DNA from: a virus | Direction: 5' to 3' (one strand) | Virus record (IMG/VR): IMGVR_UViG_3300032820_000062 | Span: 1-32,599 of that record | DNA length: 32,599 bases | Part shown: positions 8,608-16,677 of the stretch, one piece after another | How positions within the stretch are numbered: the stretch's first letter is position 1 | Layout: each line of letters begins with the position of its first letter | The notes under the pieces: model-generated | What the model saw: the letters and a program-made list of their open reading frames with translations, nothing else | What the model was told of the DNA's origin: nothing | Database searches by the model: none | Program-made: the position numbers and the translations under genes

Positions 8608-9029
8608 TGGCATCCATCCGGTCAGATGTCCGCACGTACCTTCAAACATTGTCTTCGGTCACCGATCTAACCGGGGCTCGGGTTTACCCGATGGGCGCGC
8701 CGAACTCGGCTACGTTCCCATTCGTAACCGTAACGCGGGTCAGCTCTAACCATTATCACCACACGACAGACGCAACCGGATTAGTTCGTGACCGGATTCA
8801 GCTAAACGCTTTTGCATCCACAGCGATTTCTCTAAACAACGTATGCGAAGCGCTGAGGAATGCGATGGATACCTACCGCGGAACGATGGGGACTTCTACC
8901 GTGCGGAATTGCACGCTCGAAGATGAATCTGACGATTCAACTCCGCCAACCGATGGAAGCGACGAACTTGTGTACAGTACCCGGCAGGACTATTTTTTGT
9001 GGCGCACGGAAGCGGCGCCGACAGCATAA
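8607..9029 (+). CDS. Tail terminator / tail completion protein (DUF3168-like)
   Basis: A 140-residue protein starting in a TAATG overlap with the gp10-like gene. It has the expected shape of a tail terminator: an N-terminal helix (IRSDVRTYLQTLSSV), GARVYPMGAPNSATFPFVTVTRVSS, then RDRIQLNAFAST..LNNVCEALRNAMD. Such proteins cap the tail tube and stop its polymerisation. Position before the tail tube gene supports the call; the family name is from pattern and order. Confidence 0.75.
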   Translation: MASIRSDVRTYLQTLSSVTDLTGARVYPMGAPNSATFPFVTVTRVSSNHYHHTTDATGLVRDRIQLNAFASTAISLNNVCEALRNAMDTYRGTMGTSTVRNCTLEDESDDSTPPTDGSDELVYSTRQDYFLWRTEAAPTA

Positions 9030-9041
9030 GGGAAAAACGAA

Positions 9042-9431
9042 ATGGCTACCGACTTAGGGACAGGCGCAACGCTGACAGGCGCAGGGATTGACTCAACGTT
9101 ATTCGCTGAAATCCTGTCGATGGACTGGTCAGGGATAGCGCGCGAATCAATAGAGATTTCGCACATGGGCACGGCTGGCGGAAAAACGTTCATTCCGTCA
9201 GACCTTTATGATCCTGGCGAACTCGCGGTCGAACTGAACTTCGCGCAAGGATCAATCTTCGAAGTCGATGCTGCGCCGAATGCCGTTGTTGTTACGGTAA
9301 AGAACGGCGCGGCGACGAATACGTGGTCAGCTAACGGATTTATAACGTCTCTGGACTGGTCCGTTCCGCTGGAGGACAAGATGACCGCGAATGCTACAAT
9401 CAAATTCACGGATGAAATCACTGTTGGCTAA
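9042..9431 (+). CDS. Major tail (tube) protein
   Basis: A 129-residue protein with AAGGGA 9 nt before its ATG. The segment ARESIEISHMGTAGGKTFIPSDLYDPGELAVELNF is the characteristic core of lambda gpV/HK97-type tail tube proteins, followed by alternating beta-strands and a closing KMTANATIKFTDEITV. It polymerises into the tail tube around the tape measure. It stands between the tail terminator and the chaperone genes, the canonical order. Confidence 0.88.
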   Translation: MATDLGTGATLTGAGIDSTLFAEILSMDWSGIARESIEISHMGTAGGKTFIPSDLYDPGELAVELNFAQGSIFEVDAAPNAVVVTVKNGAATNTWSANGFITSLDWSVPLEDKMTANATIKFTDEITVG

Positions 9432-9454
9432 GTCATCAACACGAAAGGGACTTG

Positions 9455-9829
9455 ATGCCGCTTGAAACCAAGGACTCGATTCTGGTCATCGACGACCAGA
9501 ACGTGACCGCCCTGGATGTCCCAGAATGGAATGGGTCGGTATATCTTCGCGTTATGTCCGGAGAAGAACGTGACGAGCTGGAACGGTACTACTCAGACGC
9601 CAAGGAAAAAGGCCGCGGCTCTACGCCTGAAAACATTCGTGCGCGCGTGGCTTGCTTGACCCTATGCGACAGCCAGGGCGCCCGCCTGTTCGATAGCAAT
9701 GGCGATGTCCACGCGCTAGGAAGAAAGTCAGCCGCGGCGCTGGATAGAATCTTCGAACTTGCGATGCGCCTGAATCGCATCGGGGAACAGGACGTCGGAC
9801 AACTGGCGGGAAACTCAGAAGCCGCCTAG
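9455..9829 (+). CDS. Tail assembly chaperone, short (G-like) form
   Basis: A 124-residue soluble protein with an acidic helical middle (GEERDELERYYSDAKEK). The ATG at 9455 is used because AAAGGGA (9444-9450) is 4-5 nt upstream; the TTG at 9452 would be too close. The gene plays the part of lambda G: it binds the tape measure during tail assembly, and a fraction of ribosomes shift to the -1 frame near its end (heptamer at 9808-9814) to make a G-T-like fusion. The family is too variable to recognise from sequence, so the call rests on place and the frameshift. Confidence 0.82.
   Translation: MPLETKDSILVIDDQNVTALDVPEWNGSVYLRVMSGEERDELERYYSDAKEKGRGSTPENIRARVACLTLCDSQGARLFDSNGDVHALGRKSAAALDRIFELAMRLNRIGEQDVGQLAGNSEAA
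9808..9814 (+). promoter_or_regulatory. -1 programmed ribosomal frameshift site GGGAAAC
   Basis: Read in the frame of the upstream gene the bases are G GGA AAC, an exact X-XXY-YYZ slippery heptamer. Slipping back one base leads into the frame of the downstream gene, which is open across the site (LRSRLERRFWFKLAGHLG before its first ATG at 9868). Lambda G-T uses GGGAAAG at the equivalent spot. The zero-frame stop (TAG, 9827-9829) is 15 nt away. Confidence 0.88.
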
Positions 9830-10179
9830 AGCGGCGATTCTGGTTCAAGCTGGCCGGTCATCTCGGGATGACTGTTAAGGAAGCGCAGCGCCGGATTAAC
9901 TCCGACGAATTCGGGTGGTGGATGGCCTATGATCGCATCGAACCATTCGGAGAAGAACGGGCCGACTTGCGCATTGCGCAGCTATGCGCTTTGATTGCAA
10001 ACATCAACAGATCGAAAAAGTGTAAAAGTTACAAGGTGAAGGATTTCATGTTCGACTTTGAAGGCAAGGCTGACACCGTTGCGGATCGCCGGCAACCCCC
10101 GGAAGAAATGATTTCCATTTTTACAAGCTTTGCGGCAGCGCATAACGCTTTCCTGAAAAGCCGGAAGGGTGGCGCCTGA
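9814..10179 (+). CDS. Tail assembly chaperone, T-like domain made by -1 frameshift
   Basis: This is the extension part of the chaperone fusion; the whole product would run from 9455 through the slip at 9808-9814 to 10179, about 241 residues. The extension reads LERRFWFKLAGHLGMTVKEAQRRINSDEFGWWMAYDRIEP, the well-known lambda gpT/DUF4035-like pattern (FW..LA..LG.T..EA...I.S.EF..W.AY....P). Independent start at ATG 9868 would lose the FWFKLA part, so frameshifting is the better reading. The stop overlaps the tape measure start (TGATG). Confidence 0.85.
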   Translation, partial: LRSRLERRFWFKLAGHLGMTVKEAQRRINSDEFGWWMAYDRIEPFGEERADLRIAQLCALIANINRSKKCKSYKVKDFMFDFEGKADTVADRRQPPEEMISIFTSFAAAHNAFLKSRKGGA

Positions 10180-11636
10180 TGGCAATTGCCGGTTCACTTG
10201 GTGTCTTGGTTACGGCGAATACGGGGCGCTTCGATAAAGGCATGGACAAGGCCGGCAAAAAGGTTAAGAAGTTTTCAAATGTCGCGGGCAAAGCCAGAAA
10301 GGGCATCTCGAAGCTTTTCGCCCCGTTGTCAGCTGGGGCATCATTTGCAGGGATTGTGGCATCTCTAGGCGCCGCCGTTAATTCGATGGACGAACTGGCG
10401 AAAAGCTCCAGAAAACTAGGCATCGCGCCGGAGGCGCTGAAGGCGCTACAGTTCGGCGCGGAAGCAAGCGGCGTAGCGGTCAGCACGTTAAACATGGCCC
10501 TCCAGCGGTTTACTCGACGACTGTCTGAAGCGGCCAACGGAACAGGAGAAGCCAAGGCCGCACTAATAGAGTTGAACGTGGACGCTGAAGAATTGGTAAA
10601 GCTTCCGCTTGATGTAGCGCTGGGACATATTGCGGACAGCATGGCAGACCTGAGTCGAGAATCGGATCAGGTCCGACTCGCGATGAAGCTTTTCGACTCT
10701 GAAGGCGTGGCGCTGGTGAACATGCTTCGAGACGGAAGCGCGGGGATTAAAGCGTTTCACGCCGAAGCCGAAAAGATGGGAATCCTGTTTTCAGCGGAAG
10801 ACCTGAAGCGGGCGGAAGATTTCGCCAAGGCATGGCAGATGGTTATGGAAATCCTCAAGGCGGGTTTCACGAGAACCATAGTCATTATAGGGAAGATCAA
10901 GGAAGAGTTCAGCGCGTTCTGGCTTTCGTTTAAAGATCCAAGAAGGTCGGGCGAAATGCTTGACACGCGAATGAAGAGATACGCGCAGTCGACGAGCCAG
11001 GCGGCCGAGTCTTCGAGAACATTTAGGCGGCGAATGGAAGGCATGAACGCAGCAGCAGCGGCAGCGGCCAGCGGCATTGAGTATGTAGTCCCGAAGATTA
11101 AGGAGCTAACGGAGGCCGAGTTAGAAGCCAACAAAGTAGCGGAAGCGTCCGCTGTAAAAGTTTCTGATATCGTGGACAAGCTGAAGGAGGAACGGTTCGC
11201 CATCGGGAAATCGACGACCGAACTTCTGGACCACAAACTCGCTATGCTTGGCGCAGACAAAGCGACAAGGCGTTTCGCTGTTTCAATGCAGAATACCATA
11301 GAAACAACAAAGCGTCTTCGCATGGAGGAAGACCAAGCGGAGCAGAACGCAATAGCGCTTCGCCAGCAAGCGCTTTCCCGTGTTCGGAGTCTTGCCGGCG
11401 GATTACGAAAAAACCAAAGAACGGCGCCGAGTTCGGTTTCATTGATGCAAAGCCGCGAGCTTGTCGGATCGACTGGGTTAGGGCGAGACAAGGTTGCGGA
11501 TCATACACGGCTTACAGCCGAACGACTTAAGGAACTTATCGTCAAGGAAGATGTTTCCGAAAAGTTGATGCGCGAGATGTTGGCCGTTCTTCGGGACGCA
11601 AGCATTCTTACCGATAAAATCAAGGGTTTGAACTGA
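10179..11636 (+). CDS. Tape measure protein
   Basis: A 485-residue, mostly helical protein beginning GSLGVLVTANTGRFDKGMDKAGKKVKKFSN, the usual N-terminal tape-measure motif, with a hydrophobic Ala/Gly-rich stretch (about 45-70), the tape-measure segment ELAKSSRKLGIAPEALKALQFGAEASG, and long coiled-coil parts to the C-terminus. It sets tail length; at roughly 0.15 nm per residue a tail near 70 nm is expected, short for a siphovirus. It follows the chaperones directly and overlaps the next gene by one base (TGATGG). No lytic or peptidase domain is visible. Confidence 0.9.
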   Translation: MAIAGSLGVLVTANTGRFDKGMDKAGKKVKKFSNVAGKARKGISKLFAPLSAGASFAGIVASLGAAVNSMDELAKSSRKLGIAPEALKALQFGAEASGVAVSTLNMALQRFTRRLSEAANGTGEAKAALIELNVDAEELVKLPLDVALGHIADSMADLSRESDQVRLAMKLFDSEGVALVNMLRDGSAGIKAFHAEAEKMGILFSAEDLKRAEDFAKAWQMVMEILKAGFTRTIVIIGKIKEEFSAFWLSFKDPRRSGEMLDTRMKRYAQSTSQAAESSRTFRRRMEGMNAAAAAAASGIEYVVPKIKELTEAELEANKVAEASAVKVSDIVDKLKEERFAIGKSTTELLDHKLAMLGADKATRRFAVSMQNTIETTKRLRMEEDQAEQNAIALRQQALSRVRSLAGGLRKNQRTAPSSVSLMQSRELVGSTGLGRDKVADHTRLTAERLKELIVKEDVSEKLMREMLAVLRDASILTDKIKGLN

Positions 11637-12523
11637 TGGCCGTTGAATCTGTAAACAAGAAACGCGATTCGCGCAGCTATTCGCACGGCAGCGCAGGGCA
11701 GCAAGGTTCAGAGACTTACGTCGTTTTGATGGCATCAACCGCGGACATCGAATCGGAAATCATTTCAGTCACGTCAGAACAGGCCGGCCTTCCGCGGATC
11801 GGCGATTCGTTCGATGCAGGATCAAGCAACCTGCGCTGCTTCAATCGGAGAATAGTAAGAAGCAGTGATCGGGTTCACGAAGTCGAAGTGAGTTATGCGG
11901 CATCGTTCCCGATATTTCTAAACCCCCTTGCAACCGGCGAAACCGGAACGCCGTTCACAGAGCTGCCGAGGGTTAGATGGGCCCCGGTCAAGCTTCGTGA
12001 ACCAATTGATCGGACCACGGACGCAGAACCGCAGCCCATAGTGAACACGTCAAACGAGCCATTCGATCCACCAATCCAGGCGGACCGACATCTGGTCGGA
12101 TTGACGTTCGAGCGCAACGAAGAGCGGTTCGTTGCTTCCGATGTGATGGCCTACACAAACGTCGTCAATCGAGAAATATGGAACGGCTTCCCGCCGAAGG
12201 TCGTCAAGTGTGAAGGCATTAGCGGGGAACTTGTCCAACAGGACGCATATACGTTTTGGGTTGTCAGTTACGAATTCTTGATTGACTCAAAGCTAAAGCA
12301 TCAGGCGCGAGTCCTGAACCAAGGGTACCGCGAGTTCACAGGAGTGGACAAAGACGGCATTCCAAAGTTCAAAGAAATTCTGGACGAAGACGACAACAAA
12401 ATCACCCTTCCGGTAATGCTTGACCGCGCGAGCTTAGTTTTGACGGAAGGCCGCCGGCCGTACTGGCTGGAGTTCGACATTTACGAACAAGCATCGTTTT
12501 CGAAGCTGAACATAAAGCTTTAG
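11636..12523 (+). CDS. Probable distal tail protein, unknown family
   Basis: A 295-residue protein starting in a TGATG overlap with the tape measure stop. It is acidic and mixed alpha/beta, without signal or membrane segment. It has a notable PVKLREPIDRTTDAEPQPIVNTSNEPFDPPIQ stretch and a C-terminal VMLDRASLVLTEGRRPYWLEFDIYEQASF. I do not recognise a domain. Being the first gene after the tape measure, it takes the slot of the distal tail (Dit) or hub protein, and that is inference from order. Confidence 0.55.
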   Translation: MAVESVNKKRDSRSYSHGSAGQQGSETYVVLMASTADIESEIISVTSEQAGLPRIGDSFDAGSSNLRCFNRRIVRSSDRVHEVEVSYAASFPIFLNPLATGETGTPFTELPRVRWAPVKLREPIDRTTDAEPQPIVNTSNEPFDPPIQADRHLVGLTFERNEERFVASDVMAYTNVVNREIWNGFPPKVVKCEGISGELVQQDAYTFWVVSYEFLIDSKLKHQARVLNQGYREFTGVDKDGIPKFKEILDEDDNKITLPVMLDRASLVLTEGRRPYWLEFDIYEQASFSKLNIKL

Positions 12524-12541
12524 GGATTTAAGGATTTAGAC

Positions 12542-13468
12542 ATGGCGACGAACAGGTGGATCGGAACGACGAATGATTGGAACGTCACGGGAAACTGGTC
12601 TTTAGGCGCCGTACCGGTTGCTACGAACGACGTTGTCTTCGAAAACAATAGCCAGAGCGTGGCGGCAACATTGAATCAATCAGCCATTGCGCTGGCATCG
12701 TTAACGATAAAACAGTCCTACACGGGAACGATAGGCGTTGCGCCGACAGCCACGGCCGCACCCACATATCTTCAAGTTGATGCCGGCACGCTGGTCATCG
12801 GTGGTCACGACGGCGACGTTCGGCCGTCTGGGTCGCAGATGTTGCTGCTTGACCTGGGGTCGAATGCGCAGGTTGTTAGGATATACGATTCAGCAGATCA
12901 ATCAAACGATTCTAGTAAGATGCCTATCAGGCTACTGGGAACCAACAGTGCAAGCACGCTTGAGGTGTTTTCTGGCAAGGTTTCCATCGCGCAGGAGTGG
13001 CCCACGGAGTCGGCGCAATTTGCAACGATAGACGTTGCAGACAGTCGGTCAATCTTGCTGAGCACTGGCGCCGGTGTCACGCTGACAAAGCTCCGTGCAG
13101 CAGGAGGAAGGACATCTGTCCGCGCAGCTGGAACGACCCACGAATATTACGGCGGAGCCCATCAAGTGTTCGGGTCTTCCGCGATGACGACGCTAGAATC
13201 ATTCGGGGGCGAGTTGTCAACGTTCGGAACGTTTACGATTTCATCGGCAAACATGAACGGCGGCAGCCTTGTCAGCAATTCGACCGGGACAATCTCAACG
13301 TTCACGTTCGCAATGGGGGTTTCGCATGTCGATTTCTCAAAGATACCATCGGCGCGGACCATTAGCGCGCTGAGGTGGAACGGCGGCGCCGGGACGATTG
13401 TTTACAATGAGAATGTTACGGTGACAAGCATGCTGGCACCGACAGGAACGCGGTTCACTTCAGGTTGA
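12542..13468 (+). CDS. Beta-rich fibre-like protein, first of a tandem pair
   Basis: A 308-residue Ser/Thr/Gly-rich protein. It opens with RWIGTTNDWNVTGNWSLGAVPVATNDVVF, a W-x-G...DW...NW...P...D.V.F module found at the start of beta-solenoid adhesin-like proteins. The remainder is a regular run of short beta-strands (LEVFSGKVSI, LESFGGELSTFGTFTISS) with no charged helices, consistent with a beta-solenoid. It lies after the Dit-like gene, so a tail fibre or tip protein that meets the host surface is likely. It is a paralogue of the next gene. Confidence 0.55.
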   Translation: MATNRWIGTTNDWNVTGNWSLGAVPVATNDVVFENNSQSVAATLNQSAIALASLTIKQSYTGTIGVAPTATAAPTYLQVDAGTLVIGGHDGDVRPSGSQMLLLDLGSNAQVVRIYDSADQSNDSSKMPIRLLGTNSASTLEVFSGKVSIAQEWPTESAQFATIDVADSRSILLSTGAGVTLTKLRAAGGRTSVRAAGTTHEYYGGAHQVFGSSAMTTLESFGGELSTFGTFTISSANMNGGSLVSNSTGTISTFTFAMGVSHVDFSKIPSARTISALRWNGGAGTIVYNENVTVTSMLAPTGTRFTSG

Positions 13469-13481
13469 AAGGCGGTGACGT

Positions 13482-14363
13482 GTGGCGACGAAAGTTTGGA
13501 CGGGCGCGAAGGATTCAAACTGGGCGGATGCGGCGAACTGGAACCCGGCCGTTGTCCCTGTTGGCGGGGATGATGTTGTTCTGATTGATAACGATGTAGA
13601 CATAGATACCGGTCTAGATCAATCGCTGGTGACGTTGGCATCTCTGAAGATCGATGCAACATATCGCGGAAAGATCGGGACGATGACGGCCTACCTGCAA
13701 GTCGATCCGAATACCTGTTGGATAGGTCGATCAGATGGAACAGGTGAACCGACAGGCTCTACGCAGATCAAGCTTGACTTCGGTGCCGTTGCCGGCTGCG
13801 ATACGATTATCTATTCATCTTCTTCGGTGTCGGCAATGTCGAACTGCCCGCCCATTTGTCTGATCGGTGACCATGCTGCGCACGTATTTGAAATTCGATC
13901 GGGCAGCGTTGGTTTCGCGCTTGGCCCGCTTGAGACAAGTGAGTCTTGCAGCAGAATTCACGTCGGATTTGTGGGCGATAATTCCGCGGGGCCTGATGTT
14001 ATCGTAGGCGGCGGGATGACACCGGCCACGCTGGTCGTGAATTCTGGGAAGTGTAGTTACAACGGCCCGTCTCTGGCAACGGGGCGCTGCCACGGTGGCG
14101 AGCTGACCCTCGACACTATAGGCGCAGTAACGAATTTAACCGTCCGCGGCGGCGTCTGTTATCCGAACGCCTTCACCACGTTGACCGCGTGCAACGCTCA
14201 CGGCGGAATGACTGACTTCACGCAGACGGACGCAACGCGGACGGTGACGGCGATGAACTTCTACCGCGGCGGGTCGGTAAACTGGTCTGAATCTTCTGGA
14301 CGGTTTACTCTAACGAACGGCGTGATCCAGGAAGCGATGACGTTAACCGGGTTGGAAATCTAA
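13482..14363 (+). CDS. Beta-rich fibre-like protein, second of a tandem pair
   Basis: A 293-residue protein starting at a GTG, with AAAGGCGGTGA upstream. It repeats the layout of the preceding protein: VWTGAKDSNWADAANWNPAVVPVGGDDVVLIDN, then LVTLASLKIDATYRGKIGT...LQVD, which aligns with LASLTIKQSYTGTIGV...LQVD of its neighbour. The rest has diverged, and it contains several cysteines (CDTII, SNCPPICLI, ESCSRI, GKCSYN, GRCHGG) missing from the first copy. A duplicated and diverged receptor-side fibre gene is the likely reading. Confidence 0.55.
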   Translation: MATKVWTGAKDSNWADAANWNPAVVPVGGDDVVLIDNDVDIDTGLDQSLVTLASLKIDATYRGKIGTMTAYLQVDPNTCWIGRSDGTGEPTGSTQIKLDFGAVAGCDTIIYSSSSVSAMSNCPPICLIGDHAAHVFEIRSGSVGFALGPLETSESCSRIHVGFVGDNSAGPDVIVGGGMTPATLVVNSGKCSYNGPSLATGRCHGGELTLDTIGAVTNLTVRGGVCYPNAFTTLTACNAHGGMTDFTQTDATRTVTAMNFYRGGSVNWSESSGRFTLTNGVIQEAMTLTGLEI

Positions 14364-14365
14364 CG

Positions 14366-14959
14366 ATGGGTTCAGGGCTTGTCAGATTCGACGACGAAGA
14401 ACGCCGTGCGTTAATGGCCGTTCTTGCTTTATATACGGGCAAGCGGTTGACTGGCAATATGCCGGCCCGACGTTCGGTTCGTCCGTCTGGTGGTGGAATT
14501 ACCAAGGCCGTTTGGTTCCGGCTGATCACAGAAACATCCGGCGATTCAGGTTATTCCTCAGATTTTACGACCTGTCAATCTATCGACCCAAACGACTTCG
14601 GCAAACTGGCACCGGAGGAAACCCGCAAGATTGTTCGCATTGCCAAGCCGTCAGAACTGCGCCCGTCGGAATACGAAGGAAAGACGATAAACGGAATCCG
14701 GTACGAGCGTAGCCAAGCTGGACAAAGAACGGCGACCATTCCGGCTGATCCTGAAACTGAAGAAGAAATCCAGATCGTCGTCCCGGCGTACGTGCCGGGT
14801 GACGAAGACAATGGCTATCTCGGGTCCGCCATCCTGGCGGTCAAGATGAAGGGGACGGGGATTGTTTATGGAGACGACGACGAGCCGGTAGTGTGGCAGG
14901 AGATAAATCAGGGCCGCGCATGGGCGCAACTTACGGCGGAGTTTACGATTGCCCCTTGA
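14366..14959 (+). CDS. Tail-region protein of unknown function
   Basis: A 197-residue protein 2 nt after the fibre paralogue. Residues 1-40 are helical and basic (VRFDDEERRALMAVLALYTGKRL). Residues ~50-195 appear as a beta-domain with VWFRLITETSGDSGYSSDF near the start and VWQEINQGRAWAQLTAEFTIAP at the end. This resembles a structural adaptor of fibre regions, but no family is recognised. It overlaps the next gene by 40 nt. Confidence 0.5.
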   Translation: MGSGLVRFDDEERRALMAVLALYTGKRLTGNMPARRSVRPSGGGITKAVWFRLITETSGDSGYSSDFTTCQSIDPNDFGKLAPEETRKIVRIAKPSELRPSEYEGKTINGIRYERSQAGQRTATIPADPETEEEIQIVVPAYVPGDEDNGYLGSAILAVKMKGTGIVYGDDDEPVVWQEINQGRAWAQLTAEFTIAP

Positions 14960-16263
14960 GCGTTAAGTACAAGTCACCAGCATCGAACACTACCAACTCC
15001 GCTTTCGTCGAAAGCCGGATGGGTGATTCGCGCCTATTGGATAGTACAGTGATCAAGGGTGACGCGTACATGCTGTCAGCCTTTCTGATGGACAGCAAGA
15101 AAAGGAATTTGATTTGGGCGAACGCGCTAACCGGAAAAGTGAAGCGCATTAGGACAAGTCCAAGCGGTCACTACTATTACGACGTTTCGTCAACTGATCA
15201 AGGGTTCTTGTTCGTAGCCTCAACTACTGGAATCCAGCGATGGAGTTCTGATCTTGAAACAATGACCCACGAATTCGGCATTCTGCATCACCCTTATTTT
15301 GACGGCCTTGACTTAGACGATTGGGGCAGTTTCGGCTTTCCCAGTCTGCCGGAAAGTGTTTGCGCGCAGCCGGATGGGTTCGTATATTCGACATACTCTA
15401 GAGACTACGTTGCGAAACACACGTGGGACGGTGATCTGGTTTGGCTGACAAGGGCAGAAGGGTTGGACAAGTCTTCGAATGTCCGCATACAAGGCGGCTA
15501 TGGCCCACTGCAAGTTGATGAAGATCGAGTCTATATTTGCACGTCAGGCTATAAAAGCCCCAGCCGGCCGGGGGACGGTAACCCCCAGTACATAGCCTAC
15601 TCGCTTTCTTTGGTTGACGGTCACAAAACGGGCCGCATGGAATACGACGATTCTGATGGCCCTGTTTCGAGTGGATCGCAGAGGGGCCACTTCGTCCAGG
15701 TTTCTGGAAATCTCTTGTATGTATGGGAAGCCCGAAATCATGTCTTATGTATTTACAACAAGTATTACGGGGGGCGGCACCCAGCCCAACGCCAACCTTA
15801 CCCTCCTATACTTTTCTACCCGTATGGCATGCTCGCGACCGGCGGCGGTCTACTGATTGGCGGGGTCGATAACACAATCCACGGGCGGTCTAACCAGCCA
15901 AACATAATGGAATATCGTTCGGGTTCCTTTTCTACCTATTCCGTTTGGTTCGACGCTGGAGACGGATCGCCAGAAAGCATCTTTCCGCCCGAAGGCTATA
16001 CCGGAGCCGTTCAATATATGTGCGAAATAGATCCGCAGGCACTTGGGGGCGTGATCGCAACGAATCGGTTTAATCTAACGCCAGGGGCTATAGTCGGAGA
16101 CCACCCGAATGCAATTCACAGCAACACGACCGCATTCTTCCCGAACAAAAAAAGCCCAGAGCGCGGTGTGAAGCATCGTGATAGCATATGGCAGGGGCAG
16201 TATAATATCGGCGGGGTGCCCACTAGGGTCGGTAATGTGACATCTGTCCCCTATACCACATAA
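14920..16263 (+). CDS. Beta-propeller-like receptor-side tail protein
   Basis: A 447-residue protein. I use ATG 14920 with AGGG at 14910-14913; the in-frame GTG at 14893 has no ribosome site. The sequence shows repeated blade-like segments: GHYYYDVSSTDQGFLFVASTTGIQRWSSDLETMTHEF, DGFVYSTYSRDYVAKHTWDGDLVWLTRAEG, VDEDRVYICTSGYK, FVQVSGNLLYVWEARNHVLCIY and MLATGGGLLIGGVDN. The W-x-x-DG-x-x-x-W/V pattern recalls PQQ/WD-like propellers. It is the last gene of the tail block and probably the receptor-binding or tip protein. No enzymatic motif is visible. Confidence 0.5.
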   Translation: MGATYGGVYDCPLSVKYKSPASNTTNSAFVESRMGDSRLLDSTVIKGDAYMLSAFLMDSKKRNLIWANALTGKVKRIRTSPSGHYYYDVSSTDQGFLFVASTTGIQRWSSDLETMTHEFGILHHPYFDGLDLDDWGSFGFPSLPESVCAQPDGFVYSTYSRDYVAKHTWDGDLVWLTRAEGLDKSSNVRIQGGYGPLQVDEDRVYICTSGYKSPSRPGDGNPQYIAYSLSLVDGHKTGRMEYDDSDGPVSSGSQRGHFVQVSGNLLYVWEARNHVLCIYNKYYGGRHPAQRQPYPPILFYPYGMLATGGGLLIGGVDNTIHGRSNQPNIMEYRSGSFSTYSVWFDAGDGSPESIFPPEGYTGAVQYMCEIDPQALGGVIATNRFNLTPGAIVGDHPNAIHSNTTAFFPNKKSPERGVKHRDSIWQGQYNIGGVPTRVGNVTSVPYTT

Positions 16264-16274
16264 AGGGCGAAACA

Positions 16275-16544
16275 CTGGACGACCTTTTAATTGAAATTGG
16301 AAAACAGATTCCGAACCTGGCCGCGCTTATCTTTCTGGTCACCAAAGGGATTTCCGCATTCGAAAAAAGGGATCAGCTTTTGAGGAGTATAGGCGACGAA
16401 TGCCACAAGGTCCAGCGCGAAACCCTTCATTCAATGACAGAAAACGCGAAGGTCTTGGCCGTTGCCACCGACATCATAAAGGAATACAATGAAGAGAAAC
16501 GTGTGTCACGAATAGCGTTCAGCGAACGACAAGGGAAGGGGTGA
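16275..16544 (+). CDS. Small membrane protein, possible holin-like, with CTG start
   Basis: The frame 16275-16544 encodes 89 residues and fills an otherwise empty gap. There is no ATG/GTG/TTG near its 5' end, but a CTG at 16275 lies 7 nt after AAAGGG (16262-16267). The product begins LDDLLIEIGKQIPNLAALIFLVTKGISAFEKRD, one hydrophobic segment (about 10-27) followed by a charged, coiled-coil-like tail ending SERQGKG. This is the build of small phage lysis or membrane-anchor proteins. A later in-frame ATG exists but would drop the membrane segment. Start and function are uncertain. Confidence 0.45.
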   Translation: MDDLLIEIGKQIPNLAALIFLVTKGISAFEKRDQLLRSIGDECHKVQRETLHSMTENAKVLAVATDIIKEYNEEKRVSRIAFSERQGKG

Positions 16545-16547
16545 TCA

Positions 16548-16664
16548 GTGGTGGCCGGAGATAAGATTGGCCGAAGACCTCCGGACCCCGTGGTTCCGTT
16601 GTGGCTGATCTTCGCCGTTTTCGGCGTCGTAGTGTTCTCCGCGTGGTTGGTGTTTTCTAAATAG
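16548..16664 (+). CDS. 38-residue single-pass membrane protein
   Basis: This short gene starts at GTG 16548 (or GTG 16551) after AAGGGG (16536-16541). It encodes VAGDKIGRRPPDPVVPLWLIF.. and ends in ..WLVFSK: a charged N-terminal dozen residues and one membrane segment. It sits 3 nt after the previous stop, within the run of membrane genes, so a lysis-related role is plausible but unproven. Confidence 0.45.
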   Translation: MVAGDKIGRRPPDPVVPLWLIFAVFGVVVFSAWLVFSK

Positions 16665-16677
16665 AACGGGACGCGCT

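Noticed and set aside
10757-11491. 244-codon minus-strand frame under the tape measure gene
   Set aside because: Ser/Ala-rich antisense of a strong tape measure gene with no ribosome site or domain.
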